This document shows positions 43,190 to 52,900 of a stretch of DNA of 64,000 bases, in pieces. The notes under the pieces are model-generated. The model was not told the origin of the DNA and searched no databases. It worked only from the letters and a program-made list of their open reading frames with translations. The translations under genes and the position numbers were made by a program. This DNA comes from Sphingomonas sp. Leaf34 (GTDB lineage: Bacteria > Pseudomonadota > Alphaproteobacteria > Sphingomonadales > Sphingomonadaceae). The stretch lies in the NCBI RefSeq assembly GCF_001421805.1, contig NZ_LMLC01000001.1:248001-312000 (forward strand), written 5' to 3'. How positions within the stretch are numbered: position 1 is the first letter of the stretch; each line of letters opens with the position of its first letter.

Positions 43190-43217
43190 TTGACGAGATG
43201 AACCCCAGGTTTATATA
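43190..43217 (+). promoter_or_regulatory. Sigma-70-like promoter of the efflux operon
   Basis: TTGACG (43190-43195), a 16-bp spacer and TATATA (43212-43217). The -10 hexamer overlaps operator O3, so TetR binding would block RNA polymerase. Confidence 0.7.
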
Positions 43218-43228
43218 CCGACTGGTAC
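43215..43228. promoter_or_regulatory. TetR operator O3, overlapping the -10
   Basis: ATACCG-AC-TGGTAC: imperfect dyad that differs from O1 at two positions and shares the AC centre. Confidence 0.75.
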
Positions 43229-43274
43229 TGAAGCTCTCTCCTACTGCGGATGGGGCAACCGGGGACAGCAACCC

Positions 43275-43295
43275 ATGACCACGGTTACAACCTAG
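43275..43295 (+). CDS. Candidate leader peptide ORF MTTVTT
   Basis: ATG ACC ACG GTT ACA ACC TAG encodes six residues (four of them Thr). GGGGA (43261-43265) sits nine bases upstream as a ribosome site. Such short ORFs in leaders of resistance or biosynthetic operons can mediate ribosome-stalling control. The alternative is chance, since a longer frame from ATG 43250 also runs through this region into the 132-residue gene. Confidence 0.35.
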   Translation: MTTVTT

Positions 43296-43392
43296 ACCGG
43301 CTTCGGCCGACCAAATTCTCGAACATTCCAGGCGGGCAGGCGCGGCATCACGATGTGCCGGCGACGACCGCGCACGTCTTGCGACCAGCTGC

Positions 43393-43415
43393 CGTCGGTG
43401 GACCGTCCACCGACG
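43393..43415 (+). other. Stable hairpin in the efflux operon leader
   Basis: A perfect 10-bp stem, CGTCGGTGGA (43393-43402) with TCCACCGACG (43406-43415), and a three-base CCG loop. No T-run follows. It lies 42 bases before the first start codon of the operon. Confidence 0.65.
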
Positions 43416-43456
43416 AAGGCCAGCGCTTGCCCACGATCAAAAAGGGGGAAAATCCC

Positions 43457-43855
43457 ATGGCTTATCTTGACCTCGACAACATGTTCGCCGCGCCCGTCAC
43501 CAGCCGCGCGCAGACGGTAGCGGCCCCCGCCCCTACCGGTTTCTCGCCACTGGAATGGAGCGTTATCGCGCTCGCCAAGCGCGACACGCTGCGCAGCCTC
43601 GCCGGGCCCAGCCGCATGTCGCGCGCGATGGGCAGCCTGTTCGGGCTCAGCACCGCATCAAGGCTCGCCGATCCCCGGCTAGAGGCACTGCGGCGGATGG
43701 CGGTCTATGCCTGGCGTCGCGGGTTCGCGCTGCCGATGGCCGAAATCCAGGGCTTCCTCGCCGCCGGCTTCGTCGAGGCGCAGATCGAGACGCTGGTCGA
43801 AAGCGTGACCGGGATGCGCGTCGGTGCGCAGCAGAAGCGGAGCATCGCAGCGTGA
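43457..43855 (+). CDS. Unknown small protein, first gene of the RND efflux operon
   Basis: 132 residues, not recognised. From the ATG at 43457 (AGGGGGA ribosome site) the protein has a flexible Ala/Thr-rich start, then a helical body: PLEWSVIALAKRDTLRSL, MSRAMGSLFGLSTASRLADPRLEALRRMAVYAWRRG and AEIQGFLAAGFVEAQIETLVES. No signal peptide or membrane helix is seen, so it is probably cytoplasmic. An in-frame ATG at 43250 would add 69 residues but reads through the leader and lacks support. Its stop overlaps a GTG six bases before the next gene's ATG, which couples it to the pump genes. Confidence 0.75.
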   Translation: MAYLDLDNMFAAPVTSRAQTVAAPAPTGFSPLEWSVIALAKRDTLRSLAGPSRMSRAMGSLFGLSTASRLADPRLEALRRMAVYAWRRGFALPMAEIQGFLAAGFVEAQIETLVESVTGMRVGAQQKRSIAA

Positions 43856-43857
43856 AC

Positions 43858-45129
43858 ATGCTGACCCCGATCACGGCTGCGAACGACGCCGATGTCGTCG
43901 CGACGCCGCCCGCCGGCCGGCATCGACGTCCCGCGTGGCAGCGCGGCGCGATGGTGCTCGTGCCCGTCGCGCTGCTCGGCGCGGTCGGCGTGAAGCTGTT
44001 CGACCATCCCGACGCGGCGATGGCCGCCCCCCCGCCCGCCGCGGTCACGGTGGCGTCGCCGCTCGTGCGACAGGTCAGCGAGTGGGACGATTATGTCGGC
44101 CGGTTCGCGCCGAGCCGCAGCGTCGAGATCCGGCCGCGCGTGGCGGGCGAGGTCACCGGCGTCCACTTCCACGACGGCGATATCGTCCGCAAGGGACAGT
44201 TGCTCTTCACGATCGATTCGCGCCCGTTCGCCGCCGCGCTGGCCGAAGCGCACGCCAACGTCGCGAGCGCGAGGAGCGCCCTGTCGCTCGCGCGTACCGA
44301 CCTCGGCCGCGCGCAGCGGCTGGTCGCGGACGAAGCCGTCTCCGCGGGTGAAGTCGATGCGCTGCGGGGCAAGCTCGAAGCCGCCACCGCCGCGCTCGCC
44401 GCCGCGCAGGCGCGCGAACGCGCCCGCGCGCTCGACGTCGGCTTCACGCAGGTTCGCGCACCGATCGGGGGGCGCATCTCCGATCGCCGCGTCGATGCGG
44501 GCAACCAGGTCGCGGGCGGCGAAGGCACCGGCGGCACCGTGCTGACGACGATCAACGCGCTCGACCCGATCTACTTCAATTTCGACGGGTCGGAGGCGCT
44601 CTACCTTAAGACGCAGCGCGCGCGGCAGCCCGGCGCGACCCCCGCGGCGGTCGAGATCCAGCTGCAGGACGAGACCGAGCATCGCTGGAAGGGCAAGCTC
44701 GACTTCACCGACAACGGGCTCGACCAGCGCTCGGGCACGATCCGCGGCCGCGCGGTGATCGCGAACCCCGGCTATTTCCTGACGCCGGGGATGTTCGGCA
44801 ACATGCGCCTCGCCAGTGCGGGGACGCGGCAGGCGCTGCTGGTGCCGGACTATGCGGTGCAGACCGATCAGGCGCGCAAAGTGCTACTGACGATCGATGC
44901 GAAGAACGTCGTGAGCCAGAAGCCGGTCGAATTGGGGCCGGTGGTCGATGGCCTCCGCATCGTCCGCTCGGGGATCGGGCCGAACGACCGGGTCATCATC
45001 CAGGGCACGCAGATGGCGATGCCGGGTGCCACGGTTGCGCCGAAGGTCGGGCGGATTTCGGTTACGGCGGGTGCGCCTGCGCCGGCCTCGGCCCAGCCCA
45101 TCTCGGGTGAGGCTACCCTCGCCAAGTAA
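43858..45129 (+). CDS. RND efflux periplasmic adaptor (membrane fusion protein)
   Basis: 423 residues. An N-terminal hydrophobic anchor (MVLVPVALLGAVGVKLF, about 34-50), then the lipoyl/barrel-sandwich parts (YVGRFAPSRSVEIRPRVAGEV; DGDIVRKGQLLFTID), an alpha hairpin with coiled coil (about 125-190), RAPIGGRISDRRVDAGN, and beta-barrel and membrane-proximal domains ending in a Pro/Ala tail. It bridges the inner-membrane pump and the outer-membrane channel encoded downstream. A GTG at 43852, overlapping the preceding stop, is an alternative start. Confidence 0.93.
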   Translation: MLTPITAANDADVVATPPAGRHRRPAWQRGAMVLVPVALLGAVGVKLFDHPDAAMAAPPPAAVTVASPLVRQVSEWDDYVGRFAPSRSVEIRPRVAGEVTGVHFHDGDIVRKGQLLFTIDSRPFAAALAEAHANVASARSALSLARTDLGRAQRLVADEAVSAGEVDALRGKLEAATAALAAAQARERARALDVGFTQVRAPIGGRISDRRVDAGNQVAGGEGTGGTVLTTINALDPIYFNFDGSEALYLKTQRARQPGATPAAVEIQLQDETEHRWKGKLDFTDNGLDQRSGTIRGRAVIANPGYFLTPGMFGNMRLASAGTRQALLVPDYAVQTDQARKVLLTIDAKNVVSQKPVELGPVVDGLRIVRSGIGPNDRVIIQGTQMAMPGATVAPKVGRISVTAGAPAPASAQPISGEATLAK

Positions 45130-45135
45130 CCACCG

Positions 45136-45225
45136 TTCCCCGGCGAAGGCCGGGGCCCAGGTGGGATAGCTTTTCGATGTAATCACTGCGGTTCGCCCAA
45201 CTGGGCCCCGGCCTCCGCCGGGGAA
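45136..45225. repeat. Palindromic repeat pair between adaptor and pump genes
   Basis: Arms TTCCCCGGCGAAGGCCGGGG... (45136-45160) and its reverse complement (45201-45225) match over 25 bases with one mismatch and are separated by 40 bases. The core is the same as in the 30025-30121 element of the pst operon. It lies wholly in the 134-bp gap inside the efflux operon. Confidence 0.85.
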
Positions 45226-45263
45226 CGGAAAAGCGCGCGCGCCCTCTGTCGAGGACACAAACC

Positions 45264-48200
45264 ATGCGCTTCTCGCGCTTCTTCATCACCCGGCCGATCT
45301 TTGCGGGCGTGATCGCGGTGATCATCACGATCGTCGGCGTGATCGCCTATATGTCGCTGCCGGTGTCGCAATATCCCGACATCGTCCCCCCCACCGTCAC
45401 CGTCAGCGCGACCTATCCGGGCGCGTCGGCCGAGACGGTCGCCGAAACCGTCGCCGCGCCGATCGAGCAGGAGATCAACGGCGTCGACAACATGCTGTAC
45501 CAGTCGTCGCAATCGACCGGCGACGGCAAGGTGACCATCACCGTCACCTTCAAGATCGGCACCGACCTCGATGCCGCGCAGGTGCTCGTCCAGAACCGCG
45601 TCGCAGTCGCGGTGCCGCGGCTGCCCGAGGACGTGCAGCGATTGGGCGTCGTCACGCGGAAAACCTCGCCCGACTTCCTGATGGTCGTAAACCTCGTCTC
45701 GCCCGACAACTCGCTCGATCGCGGCTACATCTCCAACTACGCGCTGACGCAGGTCCGCGATCGCCTCAGCCGCATCGACGGCGTCGGCGACGTGCAGCTG
45801 TTCGGCGCACGCGATTATTCGATGCGCGTGTGGATCGACCCCGGCCGCGCCGCCGCGCTCGACCTCACCGCAGGCGAGATCGTCGCAGCCTTGCGCGCAC
45901 AGAACGTCCAGGTCGCCGCCGGCACGCTCGGCCAGCCACCCTATGACAAGGGCAACAGCGCGTTCCAGTTGAACGTCGAGACGCAAGGCCGCCTGACCGA
46001 TCCCAAGCAGTTCGCCGACGTCGTCATCCGTACCGACGCGCAAGGCCGCCAGGTCCGTGTCTCGGACGTCGCGCGCGTCGAGCTCGGCGCGCAGGATTAC
46101 GGCGCCAACACCTATCTCAGCGGCAAGCCCACCGTCATCGCCGCGGTCTTCCAGCGTCCCGGCTCGAACGCGCTCGGCGCCGCGCAGGCCGTCACCGCCG
46201 AGATGGAAAGCATGTCGAAGCGCTTTCCCAAGGGCCTCGAATACAAGGTCATCTACAACCCGACCGAGTTCATCGCGCAGTCGATCGACGCGGTGAAGCA
46301 TACCTTGTTCGAAGCGATGATCCTCGTCGTTCTGGTCATCCTCGTCTTCCTGCAGAAATGGCGTGCGGCGATCATCCCGATCGTGGCGATCCCGGTCTCG
46401 CTGATCGGCACGTTCGCGGTGCTCGCCGCGTTCGGCTACAGCCTCAACAACCTGTCGCTGTTCGGCCTCGTCCTCGCGATCGGGATCGTCGTCGACGACG
46501 CGATCGTCGTGGTCGAGAATGTCGAGCGCAACCTCGAGCACGGGCTCTCGCCGCTGGAGGCCGCGCGCACGTCGATGGACGAGGTGTCGGGTGCGCTCGT
46601 CGCGATCGTGCTCGTGCTGTGCGCGGTGTTCATCCCGACGGTGTTCCTCACCGGGCTGTCGGGCGCGTTCTACCGCCAGTTCGCGGTGACGATCTCGACC
46701 GCGACGATCATCTCGCTGCTCATCTCGCTGACGCTGTCGCCGGCACTCGCCGCGATGCTGCTCAAGCCCACCGCGCCCGCAGGCTCGGGCAACCGCCTGA
46801 CCCGCGCCGGCCGCCGCGCGGGCGACGCGTTCAACCGCGGGTTCGAGCGGATGAGCGAGGGCTATGCCCGCCTCACCGCGCGCCTCGTCGCCGCGCCGCG
46901 CCGGATGATGATCGCCTATGCCGCGCTGATCGCGGTCACGGTCGGCGTCTTCATGGTCACCCCGTCGGGCTTCGTCCCCGCGCAGGACCAGGGCTATTTC
47001 CTGACTGTCATCCAGCTGCCGCCCGGCTCGTCGGTCGAGCGTACCGACGCAGTGATGCAGAAGGTCGCCAAACGCATCCTGCCGCTCGCCGGCGTCAAGG
47101 GCGCGGTCATGCTCGCAGGGTTTGACGGCCCGTCGCAGACGCTCGCCCCCAACTCGGCCGCCGCCTACATCCCGCTCAAGAGCTTTGCCGAGCGCAAGAA
47201 GCTCGGCGTCACGCTCGCCAGCATCATGGCCGAATCGCAGAAGGCGACCGGTGACATCACCGAAGCGCGCCTGCTGATCGTCCCGCCGCCCTTGATCCAG
47301 GGCATCGGCTCGGCCGGCGGCTATCGCCTGATGGTGCAGGACCAGGGCGGCCACGGCTATGGCGAGCTCGGCAAGACGAGCTACGACCTGATCGGCAAGG
47401 CGAACCAGACCAAGGGCCTGGCGCAGGTCTACACCTTCTTCGACACCGCCACGCCGCGCATCTTCGCCGATGTCGACCGCGCCAAGGCAAACCTCCTCGG
47501 CGTGCCCCCCGAGCGCGTGTTCGAGGCGTTGCAGGTCTATCTCGGCTCGGCGTTCGTCAACGACTTCAACCTGCTAGGGCGCACCTACCGCGTCACCGCG
47601 CAGGCCGATGCACCGTTCCGCAACACCACCGCGGACATCGCCAACCTCAAGACGCGCTCCAATTCGGGCCAGATGGTCCCGGTCGGCTCGGTCTCGACGT
47701 TCCGCGACAAGACCGGCCCGTACCGCGTGGTGCGCTACAACCTCTTCCCCGCGGTCGAGGTGGATGGCGACACGGCCAAGGGCTATTCCTCGGGCCAGTC
47801 GCTGGTCGCGATGGAGAAGCTCGCCGATGCGTCGCTGCCCGCAGGCTACGCGCATGAGTGGACCGGCATCGCGTATCAGCAAAAGGCCGCTGGCAGCACC
47901 GCTGCGCTGGTCTTCGGGATGGCCGTGCTGTTCGTCTTCCTCGTGCTCGCCGCGCAATATGAGAGCCTGACGCTGCCGCTCGCGATCATCCTGATCGTGC
48001 CAATGTGTCTGCTCGCGGCGATGACCGGCGTGAACCTGCGCGGCATGGACAACAACGTCCTGACGCAGATCGGGCTGGTCGTGCTGATCGCGCTCGCCGC
48101 GAAGAACGCGATCCTGGTCGTGGAGTTCGCCAAGCAGGCCGAGGAACAGGATGGCCTGTCCCCGGTCGAGGCGGCGGTGCGCGCGGCGAAGGACCGGTTG

Positions 48201-48443
48201 CGGCCGATCCTGATGACGAGCTTCGCGTTCATCCTTGGCGCGGTGCCGCTGGTGATCGCCGACGGCGCCGGCGCCGAGCTGCGCCAGGCGCTCGGGACCG
48301 CGGTGTTCTTCGGGATGATCGGCGTGACCGGGTTCGGGCTGCTCTTCACGCCCACCTTCTATGTCGTCGCACGGGCGCTGGCGCTGCGGTTCGAACGCCG
48401 CAAGCCTGCCACTGCCCAGCCGACGCTCCAGCCAGCCGAATAG
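45264..48443 (+). CDS. RND efflux pump, inner-membrane transporter (HAE1/AcrB type)
   Basis: 1059 residues, the usual length. Begins MRFSRFFITRPIFAGVIAVI; the two porter halves each contain a periplasmic domain. The proton-relay helix 4 has GIVVDDAIVVVENVERN with the essential Asp-Asp pair. ALAAKNAILVVEFAKQ marks helix 10-11 and QYPDIVPPTVTVSATYPGAS the first porter domain. It exports hydrophobic or amphiphilic compounds by proton antiport with the encoded adaptor and outer-membrane factor. Expression is likely repressed by the TetR protein. Confidence 0.96.
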   Translation: MRFSRFFITRPIFAGVIAVIITIVGVIAYMSLPVSQYPDIVPPTVTVSATYPGASAETVAETVAAPIEQEINGVDNMLYQSSQSTGDGKVTITVTFKIGTDLDAAQVLVQNRVAVAVPRLPEDVQRLGVVTRKTSPDFLMVVNLVSPDNSLDRGYISNYALTQVRDRLSRIDGVGDVQLFGARDYSMRVWIDPGRAAALDLTAGEIVAALRAQNVQVAAGTLGQPPYDKGNSAFQLNVETQGRLTDPKQFADVVIRTDAQGRQVRVSDVARVELGAQDYGANTYLSGKPTVIAAVFQRPGSNALGAAQAVTAEMESMSKRFPKGLEYKVIYNPTEFIAQSIDAVKHTLFEAMILVVLVILVFLQKWRAAIIPIVAIPVSLIGTFAVLAAFGYSLNNLSLFGLVLAIGIVVDDAIVVVENVERNLEHGLSPLEAARTSMDEVSGALVAIVLVLCAVFIPTVFLTGLSGAFYRQFAVTISTATIISLLISLTLSPALAAMLLKPTAPAGSGNRLTRAGRRAGDAFNRGFERMSEGYARLTARLVAAPRRMMIAYAALIAVTVGVFMVTPSGFVPAQDQGYFLTVIQLPPGSSVERTDAVMQKVAKRILPLAGVKGAVMLAGFDGPSQTLAPNSAAAYIPLKSFAERKKLGVTLASIMAESQKATGDITEARLLIVPPPLIQGIGSAGGYRLMVQDQGGHGYGELGKTSYDLIGKANQTKGLAQVYTFFDTATPRIFADVDRAKANLLGVPPERVFEALQVYLGSAFVNDFNLLGRTYRVTAQADAPFRNTTADIANLKTRSNSGQMVPVGSVSTFRDKTGPYRVVRYNLFPAVEVDGDTAKGYSSGQSLVAMEKLADASLPAGYAHEWTGIAYQQKAAGSTAALVFGMAVLFVFLVLAAQYESLTLPLAIILIVPMCLLAAMTGVNLRGMDNNVLTQIGLVVLIALAAKNAILVVEFAKQAEEQDGLSPVEAAVRAAKDRLRPILMTSFAFILGAVPLVIADGAGAELRQALGTAVFFGMIGVTGFGLLFTPTFYVVARALALRFERRKPATAQPTLQPAE

Positions 48444-48453
48444 GACCAGCCTC

Positions 48454-49854
48454 ATGAAGTCCCTACTTCTCGCAAGCCTTTCGGCGCTGACGCTTGCCGC
48501 GTGCGCCGCCGGCCCCGACTATGTCGCGCCGATCACCCCGCCCAAGGCGACCGCGTCGTTCGTCACCGCGAATGCCGCCACCGTAACCACGGCGCCCGAC
48601 AACGACTGGTGGCGGATGTACCGCGACCCGGTCCTCGACGGCCTTGTCGCGGACGCCCTCGCAGCGAACACCGACCTCCGCGTCGCCGTCGCCCGCCTCG
48701 ACAGCGCCCGCGCGTCGCTGCGCGGCGCCAAGACCGACCGCGAGCCCCAGGTGAACGCCGGCGCGAGCGGCAACTACGCGCGCACCTCGCAACTCCAGAA
48801 CCTGCCCGGCTTCGACCGAGAGCGCGCCACCTACGATGTCGGCCTCGACGTCAGCTACGAGGTCGATCTCGCCGGCCGCGTCCGCCGCAACGTCGAGGCC
48901 GCACGCGGCGACGTCGGTGCGGCGCAGGCCGATGCGGATGCGGTCCGGGTCTCGATCGTCGCCGCCACCACGCGCGCCTATGTCGATGCCGCCTCGTCCG
49001 CAGAACGCCTCGCGGTCGCCCGGCGGATCGTCGACCTGCTCGAGAAATCGAACACGCTGACCGGCAAGCGCGTCGACGCAGGTCGCGCCGCGCGACTCGA
49101 TCAGGTTCGCATCGCCGCGCTGCGCGATCAGCGCGCCGCGAATATCCCGCAGATCAAGGCCGAGCGTCAAGCAGCACTCTTCCGCCTCGCCACGCTCACC
49201 GGCCGCACCCCACAGGATCTGCCCGCGAGCGCCGGCGCGCGCACCACCACGCCGCGGCTCGACCGGCCAATCCCGATCGGCGACGGCGCGGGTCTGCTCG
49301 CGCGGCGCCCCGACGTCCACGCCGCCGAACGTCGCCTCGCCGCCGCCACCGCGCGGATCGGCGTCCAGACGTCGCAGCTCTATCCGCAAATTGCGCTCGG
49401 CGGGTCGATCGGCTCGACCGCGCTCAGCGTCGGCGACGTTTTCACCGGCGGGCCGATCCGCTGGCTGCTCGGCCCGTTGCTCAACTGGTCGGTCAACCAG
49501 TCCGCCGCGCGCGCACGCATCGCCGGTGCCGAGGCCGACACGCGCGGTGCGCTCGCCAATTTCGACGGCAGCGTGCTGACCGCGCTCGAGGAAACCGAGA
49601 CCGCGCTGTCCAACTACGCGCGCGAACTCGATCGGCGGACGCAACTGCAATCCGCGCACGACAACGCCGCCACCGCCGCGCGCATCACCCGCGCGCGCCA
49701 GCGTGAGGGCCAGATCGACTTCCTCGACGTCCTCGACGCCGAACGCACGCTGGCGGATGCGGACACCGAGCTGGCCGCCGCGGACGCACGGATCGCGGGC
49801 GCGCAGGTCGACCTGTTCCGCGCGCTCGGCGGCGGTTGGCAGGCGCGGACCTGA
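48454..49854 (+). CDS. Outer-membrane efflux lipoprotein (NodT/OprM type)
   Basis: 466 residues. Lipoprotein signal with lipobox LAAC17, then the NodT-type start GPDYVAPITPP, WWRMYRDPVLDGLV (PF02321-type), and two outer-membrane efflux repeats with long coiled helices (about 60-230 and 270-450; RRPDVHAAERRLAAATARIG is diagnostic). It forms the outer-membrane trimer channel of the tripartite pump. It starts 10 bases after the transporter gene. Confidence 0.95.
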   Translation: MKSLLLASLSALTLAACAAGPDYVAPITPPKATASFVTANAATVTTAPDNDWWRMYRDPVLDGLVADALAANTDLRVAVARLDSARASLRGAKTDREPQVNAGASGNYARTSQLQNLPGFDRERATYDVGLDVSYEVDLAGRVRRNVEAARGDVGAAQADADAVRVSIVAATTRAYVDAASSAERLAVARRIVDLLEKSNTLTGKRVDAGRAARLDQVRIAALRDQRAANIPQIKAERQAALFRLATLTGRTPQDLPASAGARTTTPRLDRPIPIGDGAGLLARRPDVHAAERRLAAATARIGVQTSQLYPQIALGGSIGSTALSVGDVFTGGPIRWLLGPLLNWSVNQSAARARIAGAEADTRGALANFDGSVLTALEETETALSNYARELDRRTQLQSAHDNAATAARITRARQREGQIDFLDVLDAERTLADADTELAAADARIAGAQVDLFRALGGGWQART

Positions 49855-49861
49855 CGCCGAG

Positions 49862-49978
49862 AATCCTCCTCCGTCAGGGGGAGGTCGCGTCGGAGGGGGC
49901 GGACACGGAACACAGGCGGCGCGTGCCTCCCCCTCCGTCAGGCTAGCGCCTGCCACCTCCCCCTGGCGGGGGAGGATT
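49862..49978. repeat. Palindromic intergenic repeat, convergent ends of efflux channel and autotransporter
   Basis: Arms AATCCTCCTCCGTCAGGGGG... (49862-49885) and its near reverse complement at 49955-49978, with an inner pair CGGAGGGGG/CCCCCTCCG. Related sequence recurs at 53826-53952. The element fills the 138-bp gap between the two convergent genes. Confidence 0.7.
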
Positions 49979-49992
49979 GCGGCATGCGAGCT

Positions 49993-52900
49993 CTACAGCC
50001 CGATCTGCAGGCTCGCGCGCAGCGACAGCGCGACGCGGCCCTGTTGCTGCTCGGCCCCGAACTCGCCGCCCATCCGGAACGCGGACCCACCGCCGACCGC
50101 GCGTAGCTTGCCGACCCAGCCGCTCGTCCGCTCCTCGGGCGTCAGTATGAACGACTGCCCGCCCTCGAACGACGCGCTGCTCGCTCCCAGCCCGCCGCCG
50201 ACCAGCTCGCGCCGGCCACCCTCGGCCTCGACGCGGAACCAGCCCTCGTCCGGGCTCGTGCCGCCGAAGTTCAGCCCCAGCGCGGTGCTTGCGGTCACCG
50301 CCAGCTCGTCGCTGGTCCGCGACTGGACGACCAGGTCGATCGCCTTACCGCCGCCGCTCTCGCGATAGCCATCCTCCTTCAGCTTGTAATAGTCGATCGC
50401 GAGCACCGGCCGGAACACGAAGATGCCCTTGCCTCCGTCCCACGAGACGCCGCTCGACGCCGAGTAGAGCGTCCCGTTCCAGTCGCCGCGCGATGTCCGG
50501 TCGACGACTTCGCTGCCGATCGCGCCGGTGAAGCGGCGCGTGCCGTCGAACGTGATCTTCGCGCCCGAAACGCGCGCATTCGCCTGCAGGTCGCCCCAGT
50601 GCCCGCGCCAATATCCGGCCAGTTCATACTGGCCCGAGCGGACTTCGTTGTCGGTGCCGTCGTCCGCGTCCTGCCCGTTGAGATAGGCGAGCGACGTGCC
50701 GAAATTGCCCACCCCGGTCTTGTACTCGGCGCCTGCCGAAACGCCCCAGCCGCTGATGTCGTAGCCCGCGGTGTCGGCGACGCTCTTCGACGTGCCCCAC
50801 GCGACCTGAGTCACCCAATAGCCCCAGCTGCCCTCGTCCTTGAACGGCCCGTGCGGGTCCGCGAGCACGCGGGCGGTCGCGCGCGAGCCCATCGTCACCG
50901 CCTCGAACGTGCCGCCGGCATGGTCGGGCAGCATCTGGCGGACGGAGCGCCGAAACGCATCGCCATCGGTGATGTTCAGGAACGCACCGCCGACCTTCGC
51001 GTCGTTGCCCAGCGCCTTGTACACCGCATCATAGGCCGATGCCTGCGACCGGTTGAACCCGAGTTCGGTCGCCGATTTGCGCGCGACGTCGACGGCCAGG
51101 TCGTTGCCGGTGCCCGTCGCGATGCTGCCCTTGTACAGGAACGGCAGCAATGTCGTGGTCGCGGTCAGGTTCGCGGCGCCGGTCAGCGTCCCCGCCTTCA
51201 GCACGACATAGCGGCCTTCCGCGTCGACCACGCTGGTCAGCTTCAGCGCGAGCTTCGAATCCTTGTCGAACGCCGCGGTGCCGGCGACCTGGATCATCGT
51301 GCCCGTGCCGCCGGTCTTGTCGAGCGTCACCGCCAGAATCCCGCCGCCGCCGACCGACAGCGACGCGATCGACGCCGCCCTGGTGATGTCGAGCGTCCCG
51401 CCAGTGACCGCGACCGCCAGCCCGCCGGCGTTCGCCAGCGTCCCCGAAAAGCGCGACGTGCCGCCCAGCGTCAGCGTATCGCTGCCGCCGCCGAAGTCCG
51501 CCGCGCCGCTGAAGACCGACGTGCCGGCCAGCGCGAGCGCATCGTTGCCCGCGCCGAACACCGTCCCGCCGGTGAAGGTCGCATCGCCCGACAGCACCAG
51601 GCGGTTGGTGCCGCTGCCGAACCGCGCGGTGCCCGCGACGGTGCCGTCGGCGACCTCGAACACATCGTTGCCGCTGCCGAAGCGGACGTCGCCGACGATG
51701 GCCGGTGCAGCGATCCCGGTGGCGACCGCGGTCTGGCGGACGATCGTCCCGGTCGTGGTCGCCGACAAGTCGATCGCGACGTTGCGCTCGGAGGTGGCGA
51801 GTGCCCCCGACGCGCCGATCGCGCCGCTATTCTCGACCAGGGCCACCGTGCCCGACCGGTCGAGGATGCCGATCGCGGTGCCGTCGGCGGCCTGCGCGGT
51901 CGCCTTGATCGTGCCGCTGTTGCGGATCGTGCCGACCGACGCGCCGCTGTCGACCAGCACCGCGGTGGATACCGACGCGGTCGTGCCGCCGCCCGCTGCA
52001 GAGATCGTGCCGGCGTTGCGGATCTCGGGTGTCGCTGCACCGCGCCCCAGCTTCAGCGCGGTCGCGCTCGCGCCGTTCGCGGTCGCCGCGACGGTGCCGT
52101 TGACGCCGATCCCGCCGGCGATCGTCACCGCTCCGCCAAGCCCACCGATCGCCAGGCCATTGCCCTCGATGCCGCCATAGACGCCGCTTCCCGCGATGCC
52201 GCCGTCGACGATCAGGCCGAACCCGGTGCCCGTTCCCGCCACCGCGCCGATCGCGACCGCGCGCGTGGCCGAACCGATCTGCACCGCCGGCGCCGCGCCG
52301 TACGACGTGATCGCCGCGGAACCCTCGGTGCTGTCGAGCAGCCCGTCCTTGTCCTCGTCCGTATCGGTCGTGCTCGCATCCTTGGGCGGCACCGCGAAGA
52401 TGATCCCGCCCGACACGTTGCCCGCGACGACCAGTGCGGATCCGCCCTGCAACAGATCGTCCGCGTCGAGCTTGGACGGGTCGGCGGGCGGCGTCACATA
52501 GCGATAGCCGGTCGACCCAAGCGCGCCCTGCACCACCAGCGCGCCCGCAATGTCGCCATCGACTCGCGCGGCGACCGCGTTCTGCCCGATCGCCGCGATC
52601 GTACCCGCCAGCCGGACGTTGCCGGTGACATCCGCGATCCGCACGCCGGTCGAACGGTCGCCGGTGACCGATGTCTGTCCGTCATGCGTGAACGCGCCGG
52701 TCAGCGGGCCGCCGAGCCAGATCCCCGCGGAGTTATTGCCCTTCACCGTGATCGCGCCGCTGTTGACGATCGCGCCGGTATAGGCGCCCGCGGTGCGGAT
52801 CCCGGTCCGCCCGGTGCCCGCCGCGAACGGCCCGTCAAGGTCGCCGTCCTTGTCGGTGTCGGTCGCGACATAGCTCTCGTCGATGATGATCTTGCCCGCC

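Larger units (their letters stand above)
43139..43456 (+). promoter_or_regulatory. 318-bp control and leader region of the RND efflux operon
   Basis: This gene-free stretch contains operator O2 (43167-43180), a -35/-10 promoter (43190-43217), operator O3 (43215-43228), a six-codon leader ORF (43275-43295) and a strong hairpin (43393-43415), ending in an AGGGGGA ribosome site. With transcription starting just after the -10, the leader would be about 230 bases. Confidence 0.7.

Noticed and set aside
45183..47354. Minus-strand frame of about 723 codons opposite the RND transporter
   Set aside because: Antisense to a firmly identified gene, with composition (Asp/Arg/His-rich) typical of a shadow frame.
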